Positions 54,708 to 64,000 of a stretch of DNA of 64,000 nt are shown here, piece after piece (the stretch's first letter is position 1; every line of letters begins with the position of its first letter). The position numbers and the translations under genes are program-made. Source of the stretch: Pannonibacter carbonis. GTDB taxonomy: Bacteria; Pseudomonadota; Alphaproteobacteria; Rhizobiales; Stappiaceae. The stretch is from the NCBI RefSeq assembly GCF_003012935.1, contig NZ_PUDR01000009.1:62001-126000 (forward strand), read 5' to 3'. The notes beneath the pieces are model-generated. The model was not told the origin of the DNA and searched no databases. It worked only from the letters and a program-made list of their open reading frames with translations.

Positions 54708-55241
54708 CTATTCGAACTCCTCGAAGGGAGAGGCGAAGCTGACCTCGACGGGCAGATCGTGGCTGCCCGCTTCGCTGAGGGCCAGCGCCATGAAGGCCGC
54801 GCCGGCATAGGGCGCCTGGACCTTTTTTGCCAGCTCAGCATCGAAGCCGAAGCGCGGGTAATAGGCCGGCGGACCCAGAACAAGGACCAGATCCTCGCCA
54901 AGCCGGCGCAGGTCCTCAAGACCGGCCCGGATCAGGGCCGAACCTATGCCGGTGCGCTGCAGGTCCGGATTGACCGAAACCGGAGCAAGGCAGGAAATCT
55001 GCAGCCGGTGGCCAGGTCCCGCCCCGGTCACGCGGCTGAAGGCGACATGACCGGCGACGCGGCCATCGTCTGTGCGGGCGAGCAACTCGAGCACCAAGGC
55101 CCCGCAATGGCGCAGGTTATGCACGAGCCGGACCTCGGCCTCCTGCCCGAAGGCCGCCCGAATGACATCGGCCACCGCCGCCTCGTCACTGGCGCCAACC
55201 GGGTGAATGCTGATCCTTGGCGTGTTGCTCAGATCGCTCAT
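54708..55241 (-). CDS. GNAT-family N-acetyltransferase, YhbS-like
   Basis: 177 residues. Acetyl-CoA motif A with [30 protein letters not shown]-type sequence (Q/RxxGxG/A as QRTGIGS), and later [14 protein letters not shown], typical of the YhbS/YhbA subgroup. Substrate unknown. It overlaps nothing but lies 4 bp upstream of truA, so the two are co-transcribed. The sequence reads leftward out of the repeat-rich interval at 55.2-55.85 kb. Confidence 0.83.
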   Translation of the reverse strand: MSDLSNTPRISIHPVGASDEAAVADVIRAAFGQEAEVRLVHNLRHCGALVLELLARTDDGRVAGHVAFSRVTGAGPGHRLQISCLAPVSVNPDLQRTGIGSALIRAGLEDLRRLGEDLVLVLGPPAYYPRFGFDAELAKKVQAPYAGAAFMALALSEAGSHDLPVEVSFASPFEEFE

Positions 55242-55268
55242 ACGGTGTCCTTTTTCCTCATTCCGCGC

Positions 55269-55472
55269 CGCCGCGCTCCTCTCTCCCCTTCAGCGGGAGA
55301 TGTCTGCGTTAGCAGACAGAGGGGGGTAGCGGCGCTTCCGATCATTCCAGCGCTGCGACAGTCCGTGAGGCCGTTCACCCCCCTCTGCCCCCTGCCGGGG
55401 GCATCTCCCCCTCAAGGGGGGGAGAGGACGAGAGGCTGTGCCACACGGTCTTAGCGCTTTCGGTTCTCGCCC
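55269..55472. repeat. palindromic intergenic element, copy A
   Basis: About 200 bp, nearly identical to copy B at 55549-55754. It contains an outer inverted repeat of about 25 nt (imperfect here: near 55278-55302 and 55402-55427), an inner CAGAGGGGGGT/ACCCCCCTCTG pair, and a tail GAGAGGCTGTGCCACACGG. No coding potential. Confidence 0.7.
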
Positions 55473-55548
55473 TTACCAGGCAATCAATCATCTTCGTCCA
55501 GCTTTGTGGCGTGCTGAATATGTCACTCGCCCCAAACACATACCACTC

Positions 55549-55754
55549 GCCGCCGCGCCCCTCTCCCCCCTTGAGGGGGAGATGTCTGCGTCAGCAGACA
55601 GAGGGGGGTAGCGGCGCTTCCGATCATTCCAGCATTGCGACAGTCCGTGAGGCAGCTCACCCCCCTCTGCCCCCTGCCGGGGGCATCTCCCCCTCAAGGG
55701 GGGAGAGGACGAGAGGCTGTGCCACACGGGCTTAGCGCTTTCGGTTCTCGCCCC
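55549..55754. repeat. palindromic intergenic element, copy B
   Basis: The outer arms, 55560-55584 and 55684-55708, are perfect 25-nt reverse complements; the inner CAGAGGGGGGT and ACCCCCCTCTG also pair. The 149-bp unit could extrude as a cruciform or fold as a long stem. The flanks, including CGGCGCTTCCGATCATTCC and the tail GAGAGGCTGTGCCACACGG, match copy A. Confidence 0.8.
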
Positions 55755-55767
55755 TGTCTGGCGTTGC

Positions 55768-55806
55768 CACCCACCCCCAACCCCTCCCCACCAGGGGGAG
55801 GGGGGC
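55768..55806. repeat. third occurrence of the deoA-deoB repeat core
   Basis: CACCCCCAACCCCTCCCC followed by ACCAGGGGGAGGGG repeats, with small changes, the arm seen at 17468-17504 and (reversed) 17553-17589. This ties the two intergenic elements to one family. Confidence 0.65.
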
Positions 55807-55807
55807 T

Positions 55808-55848
55808 GAGAGGCTGTGCCACACGATCTTAGCGCTTTCGTTTCTCGC
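55808..55848. repeat. tail fragment of the palindromic element, copy C
   Basis: GAGAGGCTGTGCCACACG, then TTAGCGCTTTCG and TTTCTCGC, repeat the 3' tails of copies A and B. It ends at the stop codon of fmt (55854). The whole 55242-55853 interval between the GNAT and fmt genes is therefore repeat DNA with no gene. Confidence 0.65.
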
Positions 55849-55853
55849 ACCGA

Positions 55854-56792
55854 TCAGGCGATTACGTCGCCCGCTGTCAGTTTGGCACCGCGCTGGAATT
55901 CCTCGCCCGGCATCGGCTTCTTGCCGGCGCGCTGGACGGTGACCAGTCGGATGGCGCCAGTGCCGCAGGCGATCACCGGATCGCCGGAGACATCCAGCAC
56001 CGTTCCAGGTGCACCGGACCCATCGGCCAGCTTTGAGCGCAGGACCTTGACCCGTTCCCCCTTGCCGGCGAGCACGGGTTCGCACCAGGCGCCGGGGAAG
56101 GGCGACAGCCCGCGGATGTGATTGTGGACCTCGGCCGCCGGCCGCGTCCAGTCGATCCGCGTTTCATCCTTGGAGAGTTTGGAGGCATAGGTCACGCCGT
56201 CTTCGGACTGCGGCGTCTGGCCGAGCGCATTGCGCGACAGGGCGGCCAGGGCGCGTACCATGAGATCGCCGCCGAGCGCCGACAGCCGGTCATGCAGCTC
56301 GCCGGCGGTCATGTCGGTCCCGATGGCCAGCGTCTCGGACATGCAGACCGGACCCGTGTCGAGGCCGGCTTCCATGCGCATGACCTGAACGGCGGTTTCC
56401 GTGTCGCCGGCCATGATGGCGCGGTTGATGGGGGCAGCACCGCGCCAGCGCGGCAGCATCGAGGCATGAAGATTGAGGCAGCCTTCGCGCGGCGCATCCA
56501 GCACCGCCTGCGGCAGCAGCAGCCCATAGGCGACCACCACGGCGACATCGGCGTCGTGGCTGGCAAAGATGTCCTGGTCGTCGGTGCCTTTCAGCGATTT
56601 CGGCGTGAACACCGGGATGCCAAGCGCCTCGGCGGCTTCGTGCACGGGCGACTTCTTCAGCTCCATGCCGCGGCCGGCGGGCCGGGGCGGCTGGCTGTAG
56701 CAGGCGACGATGTCATGGCCCTGGCCGACGATTTCCATGAGGGTGGGCACGGAAAAGTCCGGTGTACCCATGAAGACGATGCGAAGGGTCAT
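55854..56792 (-). CDS. fmt: methionyl-tRNA formyltransferase
   Basis: Formylates initiator Met-tRNA. 312 residues: [49 protein letters not shown] with the catalytic Asn-His-Asp set of this fold (third member in GLDTGPV). The C-terminal OB domain for tRNA binding is complete ([21 protein letters not shown] is its last strand set). The stop codon is 6 bp from the palindromic repeat copy C. Confidence 0.96.
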   Translation of the reverse strand: MTLRIVFMGTPDFSVPTLMEIVGQGHDIVACYSQPPRPAGRGMELKKSPVHEAAEALGIPVFTPKSLKGTDDQDIFASHDADVAVVVAYGLLLPQAVLDAPREGCLNLHASMLPRWRGAAPINRAIMAGDTETAVQVMRMEAGLDTGPVCMSETLAIGTDMTAGELHDRLSALGGDLMVRALAALSRNALGQTPQSEDGVTYASKLSKDETRIDWTRPAAEVHNHIRGLSPFPGAWCEPVLAGKGERVKVLRSKLADGSGAPGTVLDVSGDPVIACGTGAIRLVTVQRAGKKPMPGEEFQRGAKLTAGDVIA

Positions 56793-56836
56793 GTGCGTCC
56801 AGTGTCCAAGTTTGGAGTGCCGCTCTTATGGCGCAG

Positions 56837-57469
56837 TCAGGCAAGGCCCGGCAACAGCACTTTGAGGCTGGCGACCATCATTTCCATGGCGATGGCGGCC
56901 AGCAGCATGCCCATGATGCGGCTCATGATGCTGGTGGCGGTCTCGCCCATCATGCGGCCGAGAAGGGGGGCGGCCAGCAGCGTCGCGGCCATCAGGGCGA
57001 TGGTGAGGCCGAGCGCCGCGGCATAGGCGATGTCATCCGCCCGGTCGACGGCTTCGCCGCGGAAAATGATCAGCGTGGTGATGGTACCAGGACCCAGCAG
57101 CATCGGCACGGCCAGGGGATAGATGCCGGGGTTGCCGGCAAAGGCCTGGCGGCGGCGCTCCTCGTCGGTGCCATGGTGCACGTTGCTCTGCTCGCCCGAA
57201 ACCAGATTGATGGCAATCAGGAGGATGAGGAAGCCACCGGCCAGGCGGAAGGCATCAAGAGAGATGCCGAACAGCGTCAGGATGGCCTCACCAGTGAAGG
57301 ACACCAGCACGGCACCGACCGTGAGGCCGGCGATGGCGGTGATGGCGACGCTGCGTTGCTCGGCCGGGGTGCGGCCGGCGGTCAGGCTCAGGAACACAGG
57401 CAGGTTCGCCGGCGGGCTGACGATGGCGATCAGTGCGGCAAACATCTTCAGGAAGAAGGCCTGATCCAT
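56837..57469 (-). CDS. MarC-family integral membrane protein
   Basis: 210 residues from the ATG at 57469 (GGAGTCCTC upstream), with six transmembrane helices. The family pattern includes PPANLPVFLSLTAGRTPAEQR in the first loop and a second repeat-like block AVPMLLGPGTITTLIIFRG, which is the MarC/UPF0056 signature. Function unknown; once linked to multiple antibiotic resistance but not supported. Lies between fmt and dapD on the same strand. Confidence 0.88.
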   Translation of the reverse strand: MDQAFFLKMFAALIAIVSPPANLPVFLSLTAGRTPAEQRSVAITAIAGLTVGAVLVSFTGEAILTLFGISLDAFRLAGGFLILLIAINLVSGEQSNVHHGTDEERRRQAFAGNPGIYPLAVPMLLGPGTITTLIIFRGEAVDRADDIAYAAALGLTIALMAATLLAAPLLGRMMGETATSIMSRIMGMLLAAIAMEMMVASLKVLLPGLA

Positions 57470-57706
57470 GAGGACTCCGGTGCAAAAAGCCCGCGCAGGG
57501 GCTGGCGCGGGCACATGATGGCATGGGCCCGGTTTACACGCAGAATGGCGGAACAGAAAGGGGGAGGGGCCGTCTGGGTGGGGGACAGGTGTTTTGCGGC
57601 TTTGCCCGGAGTTGAGCGCGGGATGGATCCCCGCACGAGGGGCGGGGATCACTGCGGAGAGAGGGGCAAGTGCCCCAATCGGTCCCGGACGACGCGCGGA
57701 GGTTGA

Positions 57707-58558
<852 letters not shown>

Positions 58559-58743
58559 GGGTTTGTGCGGCTCCGCAGAGGAATGAAAATCTGTTCGCGC
58601 GGATAAAAGGCGGCGTACCGGTTTGAGTCAATGCTTGATGCGACTTGAGAAGCACTCAAGTGCGGCATTGGTGCCGGGCGTCTAGGGTGCAGCGCTGGCG
58701 AAGGCGGGAATCGGTCCCGTGTCCACGCCAGCCGGAGCCGGAC

Positions 58744-59655
58744 ATGCCCCTGTGGATCGTCGTTACCCTGTTTGCCGCCTTCTGCCAGAACCTGCGCTCG
58801 GCCTTGCAGAAACACCTGAAGGGACGGCTCGGCACGACGGGCGCGACTTTCGTGCGGTTTGGCTACGGTTTCCCTTTCGCGCTTGCCTATGTCGGCGTGC
58901 TGCATTGGGGCTTCGGCATGGCGCTGCCGGTGCCGGGGGCTGACTTTGCCGTGGCGGCGGTGCTGGGCGGGCTGGCGCAGATCGGCGCGACCTTCCTGCT
59001 GGTGCATCTGTTTTCCTTCCGCAACTTCGCGGTCGGGACGGCCTACAGCAAGACCGAGCCGGTGCAGGCGGCGCTGTTCGGCGTCTTGATCCTGGGCGAG
59101 CATGTCGATCTCTCCGCCGCGATTGCCATTGCGGTCGGGGTGGCGGGCGTCATCCTCATTTCCATGGCGCGGGTGCCGATGACGGCCAAGGCGATCCTGG
59201 CCTCGCTGACGGGCAAGCCGGCGCTGATCGGGCTCGCCAGCGCGGCGTTGTTCGGCGCATCGGCCGCCTTCTACCGTGCCGCCTCGCTGGCGCTGGAGGG
59301 GCCGGGCTATCTGATGCAGGCCGCCTATGCGCTGGCGGTGGTGACGGCGTTCCAGTCGGTAGTGATGATCGTGTGGATGGCGCTGCGCGAACCGGATCAG
59401 CTGAAGGCGAGCTGTGTCCACTGGCGGCAGGCGGTGTGGGTCGGGCTGGTGGGCGTTGCCGGATCGGCGGGCTGGTTCACCGCGATGACGCTGCAGCAGG
59501 TGGCCTATGTGCGGGCGCTGGCGCAGGTGGAGCTGGTGTTCACGCTCGCCTTCTCGTGGTTCGTGTTCCGCGAGCGGGTGAATGGCCGCGAGCTGGCCGG
59601 CTGCGTGCTGATCGTGGCCGCGATCCTTGGCCTGTTATGGGGCCGGATGGGCTGA
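58744..59655 (+). CDS. DMT-superfamily (EamA) transporter
   Basis: 303 residues from the ATG at 58744, preceded by GGAGCCGGAC. Ten transmembrane helices in two EamA repeats (AYSKTEPVQAALFGVLILGE and RALAQVELVFTLAFSWFVFRE carry the conserved PVxxxxx-glutamate pattern). A drug/metabolite or amino-acid exporter of unknown substrate. It converges on and overlaps the LysR gene by 21 bp, and its regulation is probably linked to it. Confidence 0.87.
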   Translation: MPLWIVVTLFAAFCQNLRSALQKHLKGRLGTTGATFVRFGYGFPFALAYVGVLHWGFGMALPVPGADFAVAAVLGGLAQIGATFLLVHLFSFRNFAVGTAYSKTEPVQAALFGVLILGEHVDLSAAIAIAVGVAGVILISMARVPMTAKAILASLTGKPALIGLASAALFGASAAFYRAASLALEGPGYLMQAAYALAVVTAFQSVVMIVWMALREPDQLKASCVHWRQAVWVGLVGVAGSAGWFTAMTLQQVAYVRALAQVELVFTLAFSWFVFRERVNGRELAGCVLIVAAILGLLWGRMG

Positions 59656-60540
59656 GGCTTGGCCGGTCGCGTCCATTGAGGCGGCGGCGAAGAGCCAGTC
59701 GCGGAAGCCGGAGACCGGGCGGCTGAGCGGGCGGCCGGGCGAGCGGACGAACCAGTAGCCGGTGTCGAGCTGCATCACCGGCCAGTCCGGCATGACCAGA
59801 TGCCCGGCGGCCAGTTCCTGTGCCACGAAGCGGCGGTCGATGGCGATGGCCCCCATGCCGGCGACGGCGGCCTGGATGGCAAGATCGCGGCTTTCCAGCA
59901 CCATCCCAGACCCGGCGTCCGCGTGTTTCAGCCCGGCGTGGGCAAGCCACTTCGGCCAGTCATCGCGGCGCGAGGCGCTGTGCAGCAGGCGAAGGCCGGA
60001 AAGGCCGGGCTGGGCGGCGTTCATCTCGGGCTTCAAGAGGCGCGGCGCCATGGCGACGGCGAGATGCTCGCGCCAGAGCAGCGTGCTCTCGATGCCGGGC
60101 CAGTCGCCGGTGCCAAGGCGAATGGCGCAGTCGTAGTTCTCGCGGTCGAGATCAATGACGCGGGTGGTGGCCGACAGCAGCAGCTCCACATCCGGCTGCA
60201 CCGCCTGGAAATCCGGCAGGCGCGGGATCAGCCAGCGGGTGGCGAAGGTGGAAACGGTCGAGATGCGCAGCTCGGTCCGGCCCCGGCGGCGGAAACTGTC
60301 GACGGCGGTCTCGATGCGCTCGAAGGCATCGCCAAGGCCAAGGGCGAGGCGCTTGCCTTCCTCGGTCAGGGTCAGGCCGCGGCCATCGCGCAGGACGAGG
60401 GTCGCCCCCAGCTCGCTCTCCAGCTTGCGCAGGAGATGCGACAGGGCCGAGGGCGAGACGCCGAGATCATCCGCCGCCTGCGCCGCCCGGCCGTGGCGGG
60501 CGAGGAGCGCAAAGGCATGAAGGGCGCGCAGGGAGACCAT
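59635..60540 (-). CDS. LysR-family transcriptional regulator, GcvA-like
   Basis: 301 residues. N-terminal winged helix: HAFALLARHGRAAQAADDLGVSPSALSHLLRKLE. The effector domain has TVSTFATRWLIPRLPDFQ and the GcvA-like YDCAIRLGTGDWPGIESTLL. ATG at 60540. Convergent with the EamA exporter gene (21-bp overlap of 3' ends), so both are likely acquired or retained as a unit inside the argB-dapD region. Confidence 0.9.
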   Translation of the reverse strand: MVSLRALHAFALLARHGRAAQAADDLGVSPSALSHLLRKLESELGATLVLRDGRGLTLTEEGKRLALGLGDAFERIETAVDSFRRRGRTELRISTVSTFATRWLIPRLPDFQAVQPDVELLLSATTRVIDLDRENYDCAIRLGTGDWPGIESTLLWREHLAVAMAPRLLKPEMNAAQPGLSGLRLLHSASRRDDWPKWLAHAGLKHADAGSGMVLESRDLAIQAAVAGMGAIAIDRRFVAQELAAGHLVMPDWPVMQLDTGYWFVRSPGRPLSRPVSGFRDWLFAAASMDATGQASAHPAP

Positions 60541-60624
60541 GGTGGCTTTCGGCTGATGTGACTTGATATTTTCTCAATACAGCCAAGGACGGTGTTGCGT
60601 CTATGGGTGGCGTCTGGGGCCGTC

Positions 60625-61371
60625 TCAGCCGGTCTTCAGGACCCCCAGCACCGCGTGCAGGAAGCCGCCGAGGTCGTCGGTGGCAAAGTCCACATGGGGG
60701 GCGTCCTGGCCTTCCATCTCCCAGGCCTCGCGGAACACCTCGCGTGTGCCCTGCGGCACGATCAGCACGGTGCGCATGCCGAGCTTGTGCGGCACGAGCA
60801 GGTTGCGGGTGAGGTCCTCGAACATGGCCGCGCGCGCCGGGGCGACGCCGGTCTTCTTCAGGAACAGCTCGTAGGTCTCGCGGTTCGGCTTCGGCATCAG
60901 GCCGGCGGCGACGATGTCGAAGATGTCCTCGAAATGGTCGGTGATGCCGAGGGCCGCGGCCGTGCGTTCCGCATGGGGACGGTCGCCGTTGGTGAAGATG
61001 AACTTGCGGCCCGGAAGGGCAGCAATCGCCTCGCCAAGCTTCGGGTCCGGCTGCACCGGCGAATAGTCGATGTCATGGACATAGGCGAGGAAGTCGTCGG
61101 GCTCGATCTGGTGTTCCAGCATCAGCCCGCGCAACGTCGTGCCGTAGTCGCGGTAATATTCCTTCTGGCGGATCCGCGCGGTGACCTCGTCGAGCGACAG
61201 GAGCCTGGCGATATACTCCGAGATGCGCTTGTCGATCTGCGCGAACAGGTTGACATGCGCCGGGTAGAGCGTGTTGTCGAGGTCGAACACCCAGGCCTCC
61301 ACGCCGGTGAAGGCGCGAAGGTCGTAGGTGTGGGCGTGGCCGCCCTCGCCGGATCCGGGGGCGCCGCTCAC
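60625..61371 (-). CDS. pyrimidine 5'-nucleotidase (HAD superfamily)
   Basis: 248 residues. HAD motif [11 protein letters not shown] with the typical LYP, then [18 protein letters not shown], and K/D motif III-IV around [13 protein letters not shown] and [19 protein letters not shown]. This is the SDT1/phosphate-specific pyrimidine nucleotidase type that releases phosphate from UMP or CMP. ATG overlaps the argB stop by four bases, an arrangement common in alphaproteobacteria. May cooperate with upp/URC4 from the other end of the window, but no link is shown. Confidence 0.85.
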   Translation of the reverse strand: MSGAPGSGEGGHAHTYDLRAFTGVEAWVFDLDNTLYPAHVNLFAQIDKRISEYIARLLSLDEVTARIRQKEYYRDYGTTLRGLMLEHQIEPDDFLAYVHDIDYSPVQPDPKLGEAIAALPGRKFIFTNGDRPHAERTAAALGITDHFEDIFDIVAAGLMPKPNRETYELFLKKTGVAPARAAMFEDLTRNLLVPHKLGMRTVLIVPQGTREVFREAWEMEGQDAPHVDFATDDLGGFLHAVLGVLKTG

Positions 61372-62267
61372 TTGCAGAGCAGCGTGCCGACGCCGCGGTC
61401 GGTAAAGAGTTCGAGGAGGACGGCGTGCGGAACCTTGCCGTCCAGGATGACGACGCCTTCCACGCCCCGGTCGAGCGCCTCGATGCAGGTCTCGACCTTC
61501 GGGATCATGCCGCCGGAGATGGTGCCATCGGCGATCAGCTCATGGGCGCGGGCAACGGTGAGTTGCTTGATCAGCTTGCCGTCCTTGTCGAGAACGCCGG
61601 GGACGTCGGTGAGGAACAGGAGGCGCGAGGCATTCAGCGCGCCGGCAATGGCACCGGCAAAGGTGTCGGCGTTGATGTTGTAGGTGGCGCCATCCTCGCC
61701 AGGGGCGACAGGGGCCACGACCGGGATCAGGTCTTCCTTCAGCATCAGTTCGAGCATGGTCGGATTGACGACAGCCGGCTCGCCGACGAAGCCGAGATCA
61801 ACGATCTGCTCGATGTGGGAATTGGGGTCGACCATGGTGCGCGTCAGCTTGCACGCCTTGACGAGGTTGCCGTCCTTGCCGCAGAGGCCGACCGCACGGC
61901 CGCCTTCGGCGTTGATCGACTGGACGATTTCCTTGTTGATCGAGCCGGCGAGGACCATCTCGACGATCTCGACGGTGGCCTTGTCGGTGACGCGCAGGCC
62001 GCCCTTGAACTCGGAGACGATGCCAAGACGGGTCAGCATGCTGCCGATCTGCGGGCCGCCGCCGTGGACGACCACCGGATGCACGCCCGACTGGCGCAGC
62101 AGGGTGATGTCACGGGCAAAGGCGCGGCCAAGTTCGGCGTCACCCATGGCATGGCCGCCGTACTTCACCACGACGCGCTTCTTGTCGTAGCGCTGCATGT
62201 AGGGCAGGGCCTGGGCGATGATATGCGCGTTGCTGAGGAAGTCCTGGCTGGTCATGGGGCTGGTCAT
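61368..62267 (-). CDS. argB: acetylglutamate kinase
   Basis: Second step of arginine synthesis. 299 residues of the amino-acid kinase fold: [25 protein letters not shown], and later [21 protein letters not shown]. The length and the N-terminal helix ([13 protein letters not shown]) suggest the arginine-sensitive hexameric form. It is the first gene of the argB-nucleotidase pair. A further ATG at residue 5 is possible. Confidence 0.95.
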   Translation of the reverse strand: MTSPMTSQDFLSNAHIIAQALPYMQRYDKKRVVVKYGGHAMGDAELGRAFARDITLLRQSGVHPVVVHGGGPQIGSMLTRLGIVSEFKGGLRVTDKATVEIVEMVLAGSINKEIVQSINAEGGRAVGLCGKDGNLVKACKLTRTMVDPNSHIEQIVDLGFVGEPAVVNPTMLELMLKEDLIPVVAPVAPGEDGATYNINADTFAGAIAGALNASRLLFLTDVPGVLDKDGKLIKQLTVARAHELIADGTISGGMIPKVETCIEALDRGVEGVVILDGKVPHAVLLELFTDRGVGTLLCK

Positions 62268-62390
62268 GGGCGGTGGCGCTCGCTGCTGCGGTGGCGGGGC
62301 CGGCGCGGCACTGCCGCCCGGACGGCCGTTTGGGCCGGTCAGCGTCTATAGCCGGTTTGGCGGGGCTACTCAACGCGCTTTGGCGGGTCC

Positions 62391-64000
62391 TCAGCCCGCG
62401 AATGCCTGGACGCCGGGCTGGCAACGTTCCTCGGATCGCGCGATCTGACGCAGGAAAGCGGCCTGTGATTTCAGCGGTGCCGAAGCCACCAGGAGAAACT
62501 CATCGCAGCCGGCGAGGGCAAGGCTGCGCTCTTCGGCGCGAGTGGTCACGCCTTCGGCCGTCACGGACAATCCGAGGTCAAGGGCAAGGCGAGCCAGGGC
62601 CTGGGCGAGACGGAACGGAGTGTCCACGCCCGTTTCCATTGCTGATGTCAGGTTCAGACCAACCCGGTCAATGCCCGCAGCAATCAGCTGGGCGGGAGTG
62701 GTCGTTCCGCTGCCATAGCCCGTCAGGCCAAGGTGAACGCCATCTCCCTTCAAGGTGGCAAGGCTTGCGAACATGTCGGGCGTCAGGCCGGCAAGCATGC
62801 TTGCACTGAGGTCCAGTTGCAGGGCGCCCGGAGCAAGGCCCGAGCGGGCCAGCAACGATCTGACGCGGATGGCAAGCCCTGGATCGGCGAGCTGCGCCGG
62901 GGCCAGGCCGACGCGCAGGCGCAGGCGATGGGATGCCAGGCCGTGCCATGCCCTGGCCAGGTTGATCGCATGTTCAAGCAGCCAGTTGGCTGCATCAAGG
63001 GCTTCAAGGGATGAGCCAAGTTCCTCGTGCAGGTGATCCAGGACCCGGCTGCTGCCATCAGCGCGGTTCCAGACAGGGACGGCCTGGGCTCCGATCAGGC
63101 TGTTGTCCGTAAGGCTGCGGATCTCGCGCAGGCCAATTTCCAGCGCGCCATCCTTGCGGGCCCGCAGGACACTGCGACGCAGGCGGTCAAGATTGTCGAT
63201 GCGCTCGCGCATGGGCGGCTGGAACACCTTGTAGCGTCCGCGCCCCTCCGCCTTGGCAGCATAAAGCGCGAGGTCGGCATTGCCGAGCAACTGGTCCGGC
63301 GTGCCGCCGTCACGCGGCAGCAGCGCGACGCCGATACTCACGCCGCACGCGACGCTGCGACCATCAAAATGGACCGGCTCCGACAAGGCCCGGACGAGCC
63401 CCATGGCGCAGTCCTCTATGGCAAGATCGCGCCGCAAGGCAGGGTCGAGAATGGCAAACTCGTCGCCACCCAGCCGGGCAATGGTGGCTTCATCGGAGAC
63501 ACAGGCCCGCAGGCGACCTGAGATGACCTTCAGAAGTTCATCCCCGGCAGCGTGACCATAGGTGTCGTTGATGAGCTTGAAATTGTCGAGATCGAGCAGG
63601 AGCAAGGTCGCCGGTTCGCCGTTCTCCTGCCAATCTGCATAGGTGGCATCGACCGCGCTGTGGAAGCCAATCCGGTTTGCAAGGCCGGTCAGGGAGTCGT
63701 GACGGGCCAGATACTCCATCTGGCGGCGGCTCTCTTCCTCGATGGTGACATCGCGGCAGATGCCGCGATAGCCGATGAAAGTTCCGTCCCGCCCGAAGCG
63801 GGCCCTTGCAGTGATGCTGATACTGTGGACCTGACCGCGGTACATCGTCTGATAGCGCCGATCGCGCAAGGGCTGGGCCGGGTCATGGTTCGCCAGAAGA
63901 GCGAGGAGTTCTGGGCTTGCCTCGTATTTGACCTCTTCCGAGCCGCCGTCAGACAGGCATTTCCTGGCGGGTGTGTCGACCTGCGTCGGTAAAAAGGTGA
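62391..64000 (-). CDS. PAS-GGDEF-EAL-like signalling protein, 3' part (N-terminus outside the window)
   Basis: The frame runs to the window edge without a stop, so the N-terminus is missing. First visible is a PAS/PAC end (GTFIGYRGICRDVT), then a GGDEF domain with intact active site RLGGDEFAIL; the usual inhibitory I-site RxxD is replaced by SDEA. The following domain has the length and position of an EAL domain, but EAL is replaced by AQA, the DDFG loop by LTGYGSG, and the catalytic E by S in QLDLSAS. It is likely a diguanylate cyclase with a non-catalytic EAL-like domain. Confidence 0.88.
   Translation of the reverse strand, partial: TFLPTQVDTPARKCLSDGGSEEVKYEASPELLALLANHDPAQPLRDRRYQTMYRGQVHSISITARARFGRDGTFIGYRGICRDVTIEEESRRQMEYLARHDSLTGLANRIGFHSAVDATYADWQENGEPATLLLLDLDNFKLINDTYGHAAGDELLKVISGRLRACVSDEATIARLGGDEFAILDPALRRDLAIEDCAMGLVRALSEPVHFDGRSVACGVSIGVALLPRDGGTPDQLLGNADLALYAAKAEGRGRYKVFQPPMRERIDNLDRLRRSVLRARKDGALEIGLREIRSLTDNSLIGAQAVPVWNRADGSSRVLDHLHEELGSSLEALDAANWLLEHAINLARAWHGLASHRLRLRVGLAPAQLADPGLAIRVRSLLARSGLAPGALQLDLSASMLAGLTPDMFASLATLKGDGVHLGLTGYGSGTTTPAQLIAAGIDRVGLNLTSAMETGVDTPFRLAQALARLALDLGLSVTAEGVTTRAEERSLALAGCDEFLLVASAPLKSQAAFLRQIARSEERCQPGVQAFAG

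Noticed and set aside
55242-55853. Insertion sequence or small mobile element
   Set aside because: No transposase frame, no clear target duplication; the repeats are palindromic non-coding units. They are listed as repeats.

Overview
The window is a GC-rich (roughly 60-65 %), densely coded bacterial chromosome segment. The gene content points to an alphaproteobacterium, probably of the order Hyphomicrobiales and perhaps near Stappiaceae. The pointers are a split Tad/Cpa pilus locus, HrpB, a MaoC-phosphotransacetylase fusion, DUF1194 proteins, and an argB/dapD/dapE/truA/fmt/def neighbourhood. This placement is inferred from gene content, not from a marker tree. No tRNA, rRNA, CRISPR array, insertion sequence or prophage gene was recognised.

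Layout. 0-7.7 kb: the end of a Rieske oxygenase gene, a DUF1186 gene, the helicase hrpB, an overlapping mgsA-glk pair (methylglyoxal synthase, glucokinase) and two tandem DUF1194 von Willebrand-type secreted proteins. 7.7-24.4 kb: a large nucleoside-use block. It holds a SorC/DeoR-type regulator with two striking candidate operators, a complete BmpA-type nucleoside ABC importer (binding protein, double ATPase, two permeases), then cdd, a purine nucleoside phosphorylase, deoC, deoA, deoB and add. After a divergent MFS gene come a DUF1688/URC4 uracil-catabolism gene, upp and rbsK. Together these could import nucleosides, deaminate them, split off base and (deoxy)ribose-1-phosphate, and feed the sugar into central metabolism; URC4 suggests the uracil may be degraded too. 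24.5-31 kb: a retropepsin-like protein, a phosphomannomutase/phosphoglucomutase, galM, an acetylpolyamine amidohydrolase, a HAD hydrolase and an orphan PhnD-like protein. 30.4-33 kb: the MaoC-Pta fusion overlapping ackA.

33.1-45 kb: a complete Tad pilus system in three transcription units. Two TadE/G-like genes and a small secretin-N-domain protein run leftward. The 57-residue Flp pilin, cpaA and cpaBCDEF-tadBC run rightward, with terminators after flp and after cpaA. tadD comes back leftward and shares a bidirectional hairpin with tadC. The last part of tadB is conspicuously AT-rich.

45-64 kb: an M17 aminopeptidase, a MarR regulator and an NlpC/P60 endopeptidase, rmuC, def, a methyltransferase, dapE, truA, fmt, marC, dapD, an EamA/LysR pair, a pyrimidine 5'-nucleotidase, argB and the 3' part of a PAS-GGDEF-EAL gene whose EAL domain looks catalytically dead. 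A 0.6-kb gene-free interval at 55.2-55.85 kb is filled with palindromic GC-rich repeats of a family also present between deoA and deoB.
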